A model generated the notes under the pieces. It was not told the DNA's origin and ran no database searches. It worked only from the letters and a program-made list of their open reading frames with translations. The position numbers were made by a program, and so were the translations under genes. Positions 1 to 8,360 of a DNA stretch of 64,000 nucleotides are shown in pieces. This DNA comes from CAVWCQ01 sp963753545 (GTDB taxonomy: Bacteria > Chloroflexota > Anaerolineae > Aggregatilineales > Aggregatilineaceae): the NCBI GenBank assembly GCA_963753545.1, contig CAVWCQ010000008.1, forward strand, positions 2,232,001 through 2,296,000, written 5' to 3'. Positions within the stretch are counted from its first letter, which is position 1. Every line of letters begins with the position of its first letter.

Positions 1-13
1 GAGCTAATTCGAC

Positions 14-19
14 TATAAT
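14..19 (+). promoter_or_regulatory. Probable -10 element of the first gene
   Basis: A perfect TATAAT lies 26 bases upstream of the ATG at 46. The matching -35 would fall before the window starts, so only half of the promoter can be seen. Confidence 0.4.
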
Positions 20-45
20 TCGCTTTATACGTGAAGGGAGCCAAT

Positions 46-1728
46 ATGCCATATTTAGCAGGAGCCTACCGGCCAGTCGCCCTCTTGGAAGCGCCGCGGG
101 TCGCGTATAGCGAGGAAAGCGTGCATAGCGTCCGAGACATGGGGTTTAACTGGGTCTATCTCATGGGATTTAGCGGGTATCCCCCGGAGACTGAGACGCT
201 TACTCCCCTGCGCGATGCGGTGCATCTCTATCAAAAAGCGGGGATTCAGGTATGCGCCACCTTGCCTGTCTCAAGTTGTGCCTACGCGGGAAGTTACCGC
301 GAGCGCTCCTGGTGGGCACTTGATTCCAGCAAACACCGGATTCCCGCTGGGGAAGGTCGTGCGTTTGTGTGTTGGAATGCTCCCGAATGGCTGGCAGAAG
401 TTCAGGACAATATCCGCCAGTTAATCGATTGCGGGGTCGATGGTATCTTCTTTCGCGAACCGTGGGTGGGGGGCATCCCCTATGAAATGGGTAATGGCCT
501 GCTGGGGTCCGCGGGCTGTCACGATGCGCGCTGCCGCTCTGCCTATGCGGAAGCGATGGGCGGTGCTGAAATTCCCAAATGGGTTCATCAGCACAACGCG
601 CGATCCCGGCAGTACCTCGCATGGCGAGCGGATTTAGCAGTGAGCCGCCTGAAAGAATGGATCGCCTTTGGTCATGCTCTGAAACCAGATTTGCATGTCG
701 CCATCGAAGGGGTTGATCCGCTGCGTTATGACGCCTGGGTGCAATTTGGGATCGACTTGCAGCAGTTTGGAGAACTGGCGGATCGGGTGGTGATTGAGGG
801 CGAACTTGCACGTTGGGATGGAACCTTGAACCAGAATGCCTCGGCACTGGCTGCTTCCGCGATACATACCGCCGTTCTGATGCGCCATATATCACCGCTG
901 GCTGATCGAACCCTGGCGGCGAATCTGGCAGAAGCACAGGCCGAACAGGGAGTCGCTATTCCCAGCGATCCCAACCCTGCCTCAGAGGCGGCTGCTCGTT
1001 TGAATCGTTGGATCGTGTCTAATGAAGATTGGCTCGGCCAGGGTGTCCCCTGCGCTCCTGTGGGGATTTATGTTCCCCCGCTTCAGGTTGACTGGGCACG
1101 CAGCGCACCCTATGTGTGGGCCGCCTGCCAGTCCGTGATTCAGAACGGCTTGCCGTTCCGGCTGGTGTTTGATGACGACTGGTCTACTCTCAACACACTG
1201 ATCGTCCCGCCAGGAGAGGTAGCGGGACTGGATGATCGCCTTACGGCATGGGATGGGCAGGTGATCGCGCTGCACCAGAAGCGTCCTGGCAGGCTGATCT
1301 GGACCGCTTATGATCCGCCGCGCCAGAGTTGGCTGCATTGGTCGGCCCTGCGCTGGCTCACCTACCCGGTGGGAACGGCGATACGGAGTCGCTCCGCCCG
1401 TCCGGGGAAGCAAGCGCCCCAGTGGAGTCCACCGCATCATGAACTGATGGAAGCGTTGGGCACAGATTTCACGCCGCGTGTCGAGACGGAAGGGCAGGGG
1501 GCTGTCTTGTTTGTGATGCGGCGCGAGTCCAATGGCGAGGAGCAGTGGCATTTTGTGAATTATGCGGATGAACCGCAGCGCGTGACGGTTCACGCCTCAG
1601 ATTTTGTCAGCGGCTGGGTACACTCTCCGCAGGAAGCGTGGAGAACTCGTATTTTCGGCCACTCCCTGATTATGACTATTGCCGATTATAAAGTGGTGCG
1701 GCTGCTCAAACAGAGGGCCGGAGACTAG
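46..1728 (+). CDS. Putative TIM-barrel glycoside hydrolase-like protein
   Basis: A protein of 560 residues, probably cytoplasmic because no signal peptide is visible. The N-terminal half alternates beta and alpha segments with aromatic-rich stretches (GFNWVYLMGF near residue 33, then CGVDGIFFREPW near 130), which resembles the TIM barrels of glycoside hydrolases and putative beta-galactosidase-like proteins. The C-terminal third looks like a small beta-sandwich (HFVNYADEPQRVTV), as in the accessory domains of those enzymes. A CHDARC motif near residue 157 could bind a metal. The ATG at 46 is preferred over the GTG at 31 because AAGGGAG lies just before it. Substrate and catalytic acids cannot be assigned from sequence alone. 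The gene ends in a GC-rich hairpin and appears to be a single-gene unit. Confidence 0.6.
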   Translation: MPYLAGAYRPVALLEAPRVAYSEESVHSVRDMGFNWVYLMGFSGYPPETETLTPLRDAVHLYQKAGIQVCATLPVSSCAYAGSYRERSWWALDSSKHRIPAGEGRAFVCWNAPEWLAEVQDNIRQLIDCGVDGIFFREPWVGGIPYEMGNGLLGSAGCHDARCRSAYAEAMGGAEIPKWVHQHNARSRQYLAWRADLAVSRLKEWIAFGHALKPDLHVAIEGVDPLRYDAWVQFGIDLQQFGELADRVVIEGELARWDGTLNQNASALAASAIHTAVLMRHISPLADRTLAANLAEAQAEQGVAIPSDPNPASEAAARLNRWIVSNEDWLGQGVPCAPVGIYVPPLQVDWARSAPYVWAACQSVIQNGLPFRLVFDDDWSTLNTLIVPPGEVAGLDDRLTAWDGQVIALHQKRPGRLIWTAYDPPRQSWLHWSALRWLTYPVGTAIRSRSARPGKQAPQWSPPHHELMEALGTDFTPRVETEGQGAVLFVMRRESNGEEQWHFVNYADEPQRVTVHASDFVSGWVHSPQEAWRTRIFGHSLIMTIADYKVVRLLKQRAGD

Positions 1729-1736
1729 CTCCGGCC
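1716..1736 (+). terminator. Hairpin overlapping the stop codon
   Basis: GGCCGGAG (1716-1723) pairs perfectly with CTCCGGCC (1729-1736), and the TAG stop lies in the loop. Only a short T-rich tail (ACGTTTAT) follows, so it may be a weak terminator or a transcript-stabilising hairpin. A second inverted repeat, CCTATTT/AAATAGG, lies just downstream in the convergent gap. Confidence 0.4.
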
Positions 1737-1797
1737 ACGTTTATGGTTCTCTTGGGTGAACCCTATTTGCGCGAAAATAGGTTGGGGAACCAGCTAA

Positions 1798-1992
1798 TTA
1801 ATTCACGATCTGGGTCCGGGGCGCTTGGTTGGGGAGCACTGCTTGGCCATTGACGATCTGGATATAGCTCCCAGGCCGGACCATCAAATCGGGACGCATA
1901 CTGACGCGGCGTGTTTTCCTCTCAATAGTGAGGTCTACCCAACCTCGTCCAACCCGTAAAACTCGACCATATTGGATAGGCGTGCCTGTCAT
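1798..1992 (-). CDS. Small basic protein of unknown function
   Basis: A predicted protein of 64 residues starting MTGTPIQYGRVLRVG. It is rich in Arg and beta-branched residues (WVDLTIERKTRRVSM, then SYIQIVNGQAVLP), suggesting a small beta-barrel. I do not recognise the family. The ATG at 1992 is chosen over the in-frame GTG at 2010 because AAAGGAG sits 8 bases upstream of it. The gene is convergent with the preceding hydrolase-like gene and separated from it by inverted repeats. It has no operon partner. It could be an adaptor or nucleic-acid-binding protein, but nothing in the sequence decides this. Confidence 0.5.
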   Translation of the reverse strand: MTGTPIQYGRVLRVGRGWVDLTIERKTRRVSMRPDLMVRPGSYIQIVNGQAVLPNQAPRTQIVN

Positions 1993-2225
1993 TGGTGCGA
2001 CTCCTTTCACTTCAAACCCCGATAATCCCCTCCTTGGCTCAATTTCCGTTTTAAACTTTGTTTGAGTTCTCGCGTCGCCTAATGGTAAGTATTTTCTAAC
2101 CTATTTTTACTATATTGAAACACTGTTTATAGTGGAATGTCAAGCGTGTCATCGCCTGTAAGAACGGTGACCCATCCGTGTAAGTGATTTTAACCAAATC
2201 GATCTTCCCGGCTGCCTTCCTGTAG

Positions 2226-2231
2226 TATAAT
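2226..2231 (+). promoter_or_regulatory. -10 element upstream of the purH-like gene
   Basis: A perfect TATAAT lies 40 bases before the ATG at 2272. No convincing -35 is seen 16-18 bases upstream (TCTTCC at 2203-2208). This makes the apparent ATG at 2230 part of the promoter rather than the start codon. The gap 2011-2225 otherwise shows no gene. Confidence 0.35.
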
Positions 2232-2271
2232 GCTGGTTAAATCCCATGTTTATGAAAAGAGACCCGGCCAG

Positions 2272-3799
2272 ATGCCACGCGCTGTGTTGAAAGTTTACGA
2301 AAAATCTGGATTAGATGATTTCGCGCGTGGATTGGCGGCTCTTGGCTGGGATTTGGTGGCGAGCGGTCGCACGGCGCAGGTGCTCCGGGATGCTGGGCTT
2401 CAAGTGACGCCCGTTGAGCGCTTGACGCAAGACTTCAGAGATGCCTGGCGGGTATTTGCATCCCGCCGTTTATGCGCCAATTCTTGCCCGTGATGAAGAT
2501 CTCATGTTCCTGAGCGAACGTGGCTATGCGCTGATTGATCTGGTCGTCTGTAACGTTCACTCTTTTCAGGAAACCGCGGTACGCCCCAACATCACATTGG
2601 AAGAAGCCGTTGAGCAGATCGACATTGGCGGAATGACCCTGCTGCGCATTGCGGCCAAAAACTTCGCGAGAGTGACCGTTATTGTCGACCCAGCCGATTA
2701 TCCAGGCGTTCTGAATCAAATCCGCACGATGGGTAAGGTGGATGGCTGTACGCGGCAGCGGCTGGCGGTCAAGGCGTTTGACATGATTCGGGATTATGAT
2801 ACGGCTATCCATGCTTATCTGGTGAAAGTGACGGATTTTGAGCCGCAGACGGATGTGCCCGAACTGCCCGAGGTTGTATCGCTTGGCGTGAAATGCGTGC
2901 GCACCCTGCGCTACGGTGAGAATCCGCACCAGATGGCTGGGCTGTATACTGCCAGCGGCGAGGATGCCCCCCTTGGCGGAACGGCATTGAGCGGCAAAGA
3001 ACTGTCCTATAACAACCTGCTCGATTTGGATGTCGCCTGGAAAACAGCGGTAGGATTTGAAGCGCCAACGGTTGTTTTTGTCAAAGACCGCACTCCGCTT
3101 GGTATCGCCAGTGCCTCTTCACCCGTCGATGCTCTTTCGCTGGCACTGGCGGCTGATCCTGTTTCTGCTTCCGGCGGCGTTATAGCCGTGAACCGGCCCG
3201 TTACGGAAGTCTTTTATGGCGCTCTAAATTCATTGTTCATCGAGGCGGTGGCGGCCCCTGATTTCAGCGGCGAGGCGCAGGCCCTGTTTGCGGAAAAGCG
3301 CCGGAACTGCCGCTTGCTGCGTATCCCTCTCCGCAGGGATATCGCTCTCGAATTTCGCAGTGTCACAGGCGGTTTGTTGATCCAACAGTCCGATATGGGC
3401 GATCCGCCGGGGACAACCTGGCGAGTGGTGACGAAACGGCGGCCTTCGGCGGATGAACTGCAAGCACTGCGTTTTGCCTGGAAGGTCGTGCAATTTGTCC
3501 CAAGCAGTGCCATAGTGATCGGTACGGGAAGCGTCACTGTTGGTATTGGTGGCGGATTGCCTAACCAGCTTGATGCACTGCGGATCGCTGTGATTAAGGC
3601 CGGCGTTCGCTGTCGGGGAGCCGTGCTGGCGTCGGACGCATTCTTCCCATTTGCGGATGTGGTTGAAGAAGCCGCGCGCATCGGAATTCGATGTATCGTC
3701 CAACCCGGTGGATCCATTCGAGATCAGGAGGTGATTGGCATAGCCGATGAAAATGATATGTCAATGGTCTTTACAGGAGTTAGGCATTTACGCCACTAA
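2272..3799 (+). CDS. PurH-like protein (AICAR transformylase/IMP cyclohydrolase), frameshifted and catalytically degenerate
   Basis: Reading frame 1 from MPRAVLKVYEKSG at 2272 and then frame 2 from about 2441 gives 508 residues, close to the usual PurH length. The switch must fall between the frame-2 TGA at 2423 and about 2490. The N-terminal half matches the IMP cyclohydrolase domain (LEEAVEQIDIGG, DPADYPGVL). The C-terminal half matches the AICAR transformylase domain (LAADPVSASGGVIAVNRP, GAVLASDAFFPF, IQPGGSIRD-like, MVFTGVRHLRH). Key positions differ from active enzymes: the KHxNPCG motif reads KDRTPLG, WKVVKH reads WKVVQF, and the GRVKTLHP segment with its lysine has shrunk to GGYLHP. 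It may therefore be an inactive paralogue. The start is supported by a weak AAGAGA site. Confidence 0.75.
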
Positions 3800-3817
3800 T
3801 CTGCTGACAGGAATAAT

Positions 3818-3846
3818 TTGTCTTAACCAGAGCTTAATGACATAAT
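3818..3846 (+). promoter_or_regulatory. Promoter of the sugar-type ABC ATPase gene
   Basis: TTGTCT (3818-3823) and CATAAT (3841-3846) are spaced by exactly 17 bases, matching a housekeeping sigma promoter at 4 of 6 and 5 of 6 positions. The start codon of the downstream gene lies about 80 bases further on. Confidence 0.45.
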
Positions 3847-3927
3847 AGAGGCCAATCAAAGACTTAGCCTGTGCGATTTAAGGTGTCTTTTTAGTTCACT
3901 TATTACTCATCAGTATGGAGGAAGCCC

Positions 3928-5031
3928 GTGGCGAGTGTAAGTTACCGACATGTTACGAAGCGTTGGGGCGATGTCGTGGCCGTTCGCGACCTCAACATCG
4001 AAATCCCTGACGGCGAATTTCTCGTCTTCGTTGGCCCGTCCGGCTGCGGCAAGTCTACCAGCTTGCGCATGCTCGCCGGGTTGGAAGAAGTCACCGATGG
4101 CGAGATCCTCATTGGGGACCGCGTTGTGAACAACGTCGCCCCGAAAGACCGCGACATTGCGATGGTGTTCCAGAGCTATGCCTTGTATCCCCACATGACG
4201 GTGTATGACAATATGGCTTTCGGCCTGCGTCTGCGCCGCACTCCCAAGCAGGTGATTGACGAGCGCGTGCGTGAAGTTGCTGCCAGCCTCGGCATCGAAC
4301 AACTGCTTGATCGTCGCCCCCGCCAGTTGTCGGGTGGTCAGCGCCAGCGCGTTGCGGTAGGCCGTGCCATCGTGCGCGAACCTGCTGTGTTTTTGCTGGA
4401 CGAACCCCTCTCGAACCTGGATGCCAAGCTGCGCGTTGAAGCCCGCGCTTTCATCAGCAAGCTGCACCAGCGCCTGGGAACCACGTTCATTTACGTGACC
4501 CACGACCAGACCGAAGCTATGACGATGGGCGAGCGTATTGCTGTCATGCGCGCTGGCGAATTGATGCAGATCGACTCGCCGAGCTTCCTGTATGACCACC
4601 CATCCAACATCTTTGTTGCTGGCTTCATCGGCAGCCCGTCGATGAACTTCTTCGACAACTCGACCCTGATCGACGAAGGCGGCAAAATGACGGTTGATAC
4701 CGGGTACTTCCGCCTGGCTGTCCCAGCGGAACGGTACGAGCTGTACAAACCGCATGTTGGCAAACACGTGATCTTCGGTATCCGTCCTGAAAACATCCAC
4801 TTCCCCGATTTCCAGCCGAGCGACATTCGCCCGTCTTTGATCGAAGCGAGTGTGGACGTGGTCGAACTGATGGGTAACGAGAAGATCGTCTACCTGGAAG
4901 AGGGTGGCAAGAGTTTCCTCGCCCGTATGGACCCCCGTTCCGATGTGCGCGTTGGCCACCGGACCGGTGCAGTCTTCAATATGGCTAACATGCACCTGTT
5001 CGACGCCGAAACCGAACTGGCGCTCCAGTAA
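3928..5031 (+). CDS. ABC transporter ATP-binding protein, sugar-importer type (MsmK/UgpC/MalK family)
   Basis: A protein of 367 residues, the usual MalK/MsmK length. It shows Walker A GPSGCGKST near residue 36, the signature LSGGQRQR, Walker B VFLLDEPLSNLDA, the H-loop THDQTEA and a C-terminal TOBE-like region (IFGIRPENIHF, then VVELMGNEKIVYLE). It would power a carbohydrate importer at the inner face of the membrane. The start is a GTG at 3928 after ATGGAGGAAG. No permease or binding-protein gene is adjacent, so it probably serves distant transporters, as MsmK-type shared ATPases do. It has its own promoter and terminator and so forms a single-gene unit. Confidence 0.9.
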   Translation: MASVSYRHVTKRWGDVVAVRDLNIEIPDGEFLVFVGPSGCGKSTSLRMLAGLEEVTDGEILIGDRVVNNVAPKDRDIAMVFQSYALYPHMTVYDNMAFGLRLRRTPKQVIDERVREVAASLGIEQLLDRRPRQLSGGQRQRVAVGRAIVREPAVFLLDEPLSNLDAKLRVEARAFISKLHQRLGTTFIYVTHDQTEAMTMGERIAVMRAGELMQIDSPSFLYDHPSNIFVAGFIGSPSMNFFDNSTLIDEGGKMTVDTGYFRLAVPAERYELYKPHVGKHVIFGIRPENIHFPDFQPSDIRPSLIEASVDVVELMGNEKIVYLEEGGKSFLARMDPRSDVRVGHRTGAVFNMANMHLFDAETELALQ

Positions 5032-5055
5032 GTCTCGGTTCATTTGCACCTTTAC

Positions 5056-5089
5056 GAGCCACCTGCACACGCAGGCGGCTCTTTTTTTT
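5056..5089 (+). terminator. Rho-independent terminator after the ABC ATPase
   Basis: GAGCC-A-CCTGC (5056-5066) pairs with GCAGG-C-GGCTC (5071-5081) around a 4-base loop with one A/C mismatch. It is followed by eight T residues. Confidence 0.85.
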
Positions 5090-5167
5090 ACAGCAAAAGG
5101 CTCGAAAATTGGCGCTGAACGACTAAAATAAATACAGTTATGGGACGGGTATTTTGGGAAAAGGATT

Positions 5168-5584
5168 ATGATACACGCTGCTTCTGTTGAGCTGCGGTCT
5201 CAGGCGCACGGACAGGTACAGGATATCACGGCAGAGGTTGCCCAGGTTGTCCGCGACAGCGGCTTGCAGGGCGGCCTTGTAACTGTTTTTTGCCCCAGTG
5301 CGACCAGCGGCGTGACCACGATTGAATTTGAAGAAGGGGCCGTTCGAGATCTGCAGCGGCTCTTTGACGAGATTGTTTCCCCCAACCGGGAATACATGCA
5401 TAATTTGCGATGGGGAGATGGCAACGGGCACAGCCATGTTCGGGCGGCTCTGCTGGGACCATCTCTTACAATTCCGTTTATCACTGGGCGTTTGACATTA
5501 GGAACCTGGCAGCAGATTGTCTTTATCGATTTTGACAATCGTCCTCGTGTGCGGCGGCTGGTGATCCAGGTGATGGGTGAATAG
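5168..5584 (+). CDS. YjbQ family protein (UPF0047)
   Basis: A protein of 138 residues covering the whole YjbQ/UPF0047 fold. The family fingerprint is clear: GLVTVFCPSATSGVTTIE near residues 37-54, and HNLRWGDGNGHSHVRAALLGP near 78-98, which supplies the conserved His and Asp residues. Members are small trimeric cytoplasmic proteins. Weak thiamine-phosphate synthase activity has been reported for some, but the physiological role is unsettled. The start ATG at 5168 follows AAAAGGATT. The end of the gene lies within the ribosome-binding region of the following sensor kinase, so the two are probably co-transcribed. Confidence 0.85.
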   Translation: MIHAASVELRSQAHGQVQDITAEVAQVVRDSGLQGGLVTVFCPSATSGVTTIEFEEGAVRDLQRLFDEIVSPNREYMHNLRWGDGNGHSHVRAALLGPSLTIPFITGRLTLGTWQQIVFIDFDNRPRVRRLVIQVMGE

Positions 5585-5594
5585 GGAGCGGCCT

Positions 5595-7610
5595 ATGATG
5601 GATTCCGACAGCGCGTTTGAAACAATTGGCCGGGTAGCCAGCATGCTTTCATCGGTTCAGGACCTGAATGAGGCGCTGCGGATTATTGCAGATACCCTGC
5701 GGCGGCTCCTTCACTGTTCGGATACGCAGATTTGGCTGCTTCAAGACAACCCCCATGAACTTGAACTGAAAACGGTGAGCAGCGATGCTGCGGAGCCGAC
5801 CACACAAAGCATTTCACTCCAGCAGGGAATGATGGGCATGGTTGCCGAAAGCCTGCGACCTGTTGTTGTCACGCAGTCCCAGTTCGAAGGGGAGCCATTC
5901 GTTCGCGCCGGGGTGCGGGCCGCCATTGCTGTGCCAGTGTTGTGGCAAGGTCAATGTCTGGGCACCGTGCTGGCCCTCGATGACAAAGAAGGCCGGACAT
6001 TCAGCATGCGTGATGTGCGTCTCATGGAATGGTTTGCCTATGAAACTGCTGCGCAGACCGCCAGTGATCAATCCAGGGTTCAATCCGAGCAGTTGAGCCA
6101 GTCTCTTGCCGACGAACAGGAGCGCCAGCTTCGTATTCAGGTGACCATTCGCCAGATGCTTAGCCAGCGCAATCTGAGGGCTAACCTGATCGAAATTGGA
6201 GAGGCCTTGCAGGCCCTGGGCTGGCGGCAAATCTTCCTGGCTCTTTATTCCGCCGATCTGCAGCCCGACCAGTTCATCGCGCTTGGAGTCGACAATGGCC
6301 CCGCGCCCGCGGATATTCTGCCAGAGGGTGTGCTGGGCCGCCTGATCAATGGCGAACTTGAATCCTGTCGCTGCGATGGTATCTACTATCTTCCGGTGAA
6401 TGCGTCCAGCCCAACCTGGGAGCAGGGGGATCTGCTATTTGCACCGATTTGCATTGGCCTCGGCCAACCAGTCGGCATGATTCGAGTCGATGATCCGGTT
6501 CGGGCGACTCGTCCAACCCCCAATTTGCTTCGCCCCTTCGATATCCTCGTTGGGCAGGCGGGATACCTCGTTGAAAACGCTCGTTTGTTGAACGAGACAG
6601 AACGGACGGCAGAGGCTCTGGCGGAACAGGTCGATGAGATGTCGATGATCCATCGCGCTGACCGCGAGTTGAGCGCCCATTTGAACGTGGATCGCATTAT
6701 GACGCTGACTATGGACTGGGCACTGCGCCGTACCGCAGCAGACGCGGGGATGTTGGCTTTGATGTCCGATGACAAGCGCGGCTTGATTCCTCTGGTTCGG
6801 ATGGGCTATCTTGACCAGGCTGTGCTGACCTATACCGAAGACAACCTCTGGCCCCTGGATCGGGGAACCGTTGGTGCTGCAGCTCGCGCCCGCCAGACCC
6901 GCATTGTGCGCGGCGCTAGCCCTTCAGGAGAACTGCGGCTGATGCCCGGTGCTCAATCCGAGATCGCTGTTCCTCTGCACATGCGCGGCGAGGTTCTAGG
7001 CGTGATCGGGCTTGCTTCCAACGAGGAGGACGCCTTCAGCGAGCATGATGCAAACTTCCTGGAACGGTTGGCGCGCCGGGCGGCAGTTGCGCTCGACAAT
7101 GCCCGCCTGTTCCGGCAGTCTGAGCAGATGGCTGATGATCTGGCTGTGCTTTATTCCGCCAGCCGGGCAATCACAGGCACCTTGGATTGGAACGAAGTTT
7201 TGCAGCGCATCGCCCAGTCGATGTCCGTCATCCTGGAATGTTCGAGCTGCATGATTCTGAGCTACCGCCCCGAAATACATGAAGCTCGCGTACTGGCCGC
7301 ATATAAAGTGGGAACGGTGCGCCATACACAGGAATTGCTGCCCTTATCTGGGACGGTCCTATCTCTGCAAGCCTATTCCCGCATGACGAAAAGCATCAAC
7401 GAACACCGCCTACTGATCCTTCAGGTGAACGATTCGTCGCTTCCGGAAGCCGAACGAACCTATATGCTGAACAACCGGATTCAGACAATGGTGGTTGCGC
7501 CGCTGGTCGCCCAGGATGAATTGATCGGGCTGGCAATAACCATTGAAGGTCGGCGGAGCCGTACCTTTACCGAAAATGATATGTTCAAGGCAGAGACCTT
7601 GGCGAGTTAG
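5595..7610 (+). CDS. Multi-GAF sensor histidine kinase, N-terminal sensory part (ends at an in-frame amber codon)
   Basis: This 671-residue stretch is the sensory part of a kinase that continues in the same frame at 7611. It contains four GAF-like domains, roughly residues 10-170, 180-340, 365-500 and 515-665. Each has the typical IAVPV-x-GxVLGxL core (AIAVPVLWQGQCLGTVLAL; SEIAVPLHMRGEVLGVIGL). No membrane segment is seen, so it senses cytoplasmic signals. The TAG at 7608-7610 interrupts the phrase ETLAS*ASVALRQS, where a Gln is expected in GAF domains; a CAG to TAG change would explain it. The start at ATG 5595 follows AGGGAG, beside the yjbQ stop codon. Without read-through this product has no kinase module. 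Confidence 0.8.
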   Translation: MMDSDSAFETIGRVASMLSSVQDLNEALRIIADTLRRLLHCSDTQIWLLQDNPHELELKTVSSDAAEPTTQSISLQQGMMGMVAESLRPVVVTQSQFEGEPFVRAGVRAAIAVPVLWQGQCLGTVLALDDKEGRTFSMRDVRLMEWFAYETAAQTASDQSRVQSEQLSQSLADEQERQLRIQVTIRQMLSQRNLRANLIEIGEALQALGWRQIFLALYSADLQPDQFIALGVDNGPAPADILPEGVLGRLINGELESCRCDGIYYLPVNASSPTWEQGDLLFAPICIGLGQPVGMIRVDDPVRATRPTPNLLRPFDILVGQAGYLVENARLLNETERTAEALAEQVDEMSMIHRADRELSAHLNVDRIMTLTMDWALRRTAADAGMLALMSDDKRGLIPLVRMGYLDQAVLTYTEDNLWPLDRGTVGAAARARQTRIVRGASPSGELRLMPGAQSEIAVPLHMRGEVLGVIGLASNEEDAFSEHDANFLERLARRAAVALDNARLFRQSEQMADDLAVLYSASRAITGTLDWNEVLQRIAQSMSVILECSSCMILSYRPEIHEARVLAAYKVGTVRHTQELLPLSGTVLSLQAYSRMTKSINEHRLLILQVNDSSLPEAERTYMLNNRIQTMVVAPLVAQDELIGLAITIEGRRSRTFTENDMFKAETLAS

Positions 7611-7649
7611 GCTTCTGTTGCGCTGCGCCAGTCGCTGCTCTACCGCGAA

Positions 7650-8360
7650 GTGATGGAGCTGGAACGCATTAAAACTGAGATGATCCGCATGGCCTCGCAC
7701 GACCTGCGCAATCCGCTGAATAATATCATGGGCTACGTGGAATTGATCTCCATCAATCTTTCCCAATATGGCATGACGCCCGATCAGGAAGAGTATATTG
7801 GTAGCCTGCGCCGCAGCGCGAAGACGATGCAATCCCTGATCGATGATATGCTGACCCTGGAACGTGTCGAAAGCGAGCGCAGTGTTGAGTGGGAAATCTT
7901 CGATCTGGGCGGGCTGATTGCTGAAGTGGTTGACGATGAGCGATCCAGCGCCATGCTCAAACAGCAAACCTTGGTGCTGCACCGCCCATCGCAAATGGCT
8001 CTCGTTTTTGGCAGCATTATGCAGCTCCGCCAGGCGACCATCAACCTCGTCGGCAATGCGGTCAAATACACGCCGGAAGGTGGGCATATCGAAGTCAATT
8101 TTGAAATCGCTGGCGGGCGCTTGCAGTTGAGCGTGATCGACAACGGCTATGGCATTTCGGAGGAGCGGCAAGCTCGTATTTTCCAGCGATTCTACCGGGC
8201 GCGGGAGATAGGCACAGAGAATATCCCCGGAACAGGTCTTGGCCTGAGTTTGGTCAAAATGGTGATCGAGCGGCATGCCGGGGAGGTCTGGTTCAAAAGC
8301 GCCCTGGGTGAGGGTAGTACATTTGGCTACTGGCTGCCCGTGGCTAATCCGGCTGAGTAG
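7650..8360 (+). CDS. Histidine kinase module (HisKA + HATPase), same frame as the upstream GAF protein
   Basis: This 236-residue region carries a complete transmitter: H-box MASHDLRNPLNN with the phospho-accepting His near residue 18, N-box INLVGNAVKYTPEGG, G1 VIDNGYGIS, F-box IFQRFYRA and G2 GTGLGLSLVK. It is in frame with the four-GAF gene, and the uninterrupted kinase would be 921 residues. The ATG at 7650 has no good ribosome-binding site, so independent translation is doubtful. No response regulator gene is adjacent. The last 17 bases overlap the 3' end of thrB, which runs the other way. Confidence 0.8.
   Translation: MMELERIKTEMIRMASHDLRNPLNNIMGYVELISINLSQYGMTPDQEEYIGSLRRSAKTMQSLIDDMLTLERVESERSVEWEIFDLGGLIAEVVDDERSSAMLKQQTLVLHRPSQMALVFGSIMQLRQATINLVGNAVKYTPEGGHIEVNFEIAGGRLQLSVIDNGYGISEERQARIFQRFYRAREIGTENIPGTGLGLSLVKMVIERHAGEVWFKSALGEGSTFGYWLPVANPAE

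Noticed and set aside
2011..2225. A riboswitch or leader RNA upstream of the purH-like gene.
   Set aside because: No conserved purine or other riboswitch core could be recognised; only a -10 element and a short inverted repeat near 2124-2137 are visible.
3910..5070. A minus-strand ORF of 386 codons covering the ABC ATPase.
   Set aside because: It only mirrors the plus-strand ATPase, which has every ABC motif, a promoter and a terminator.
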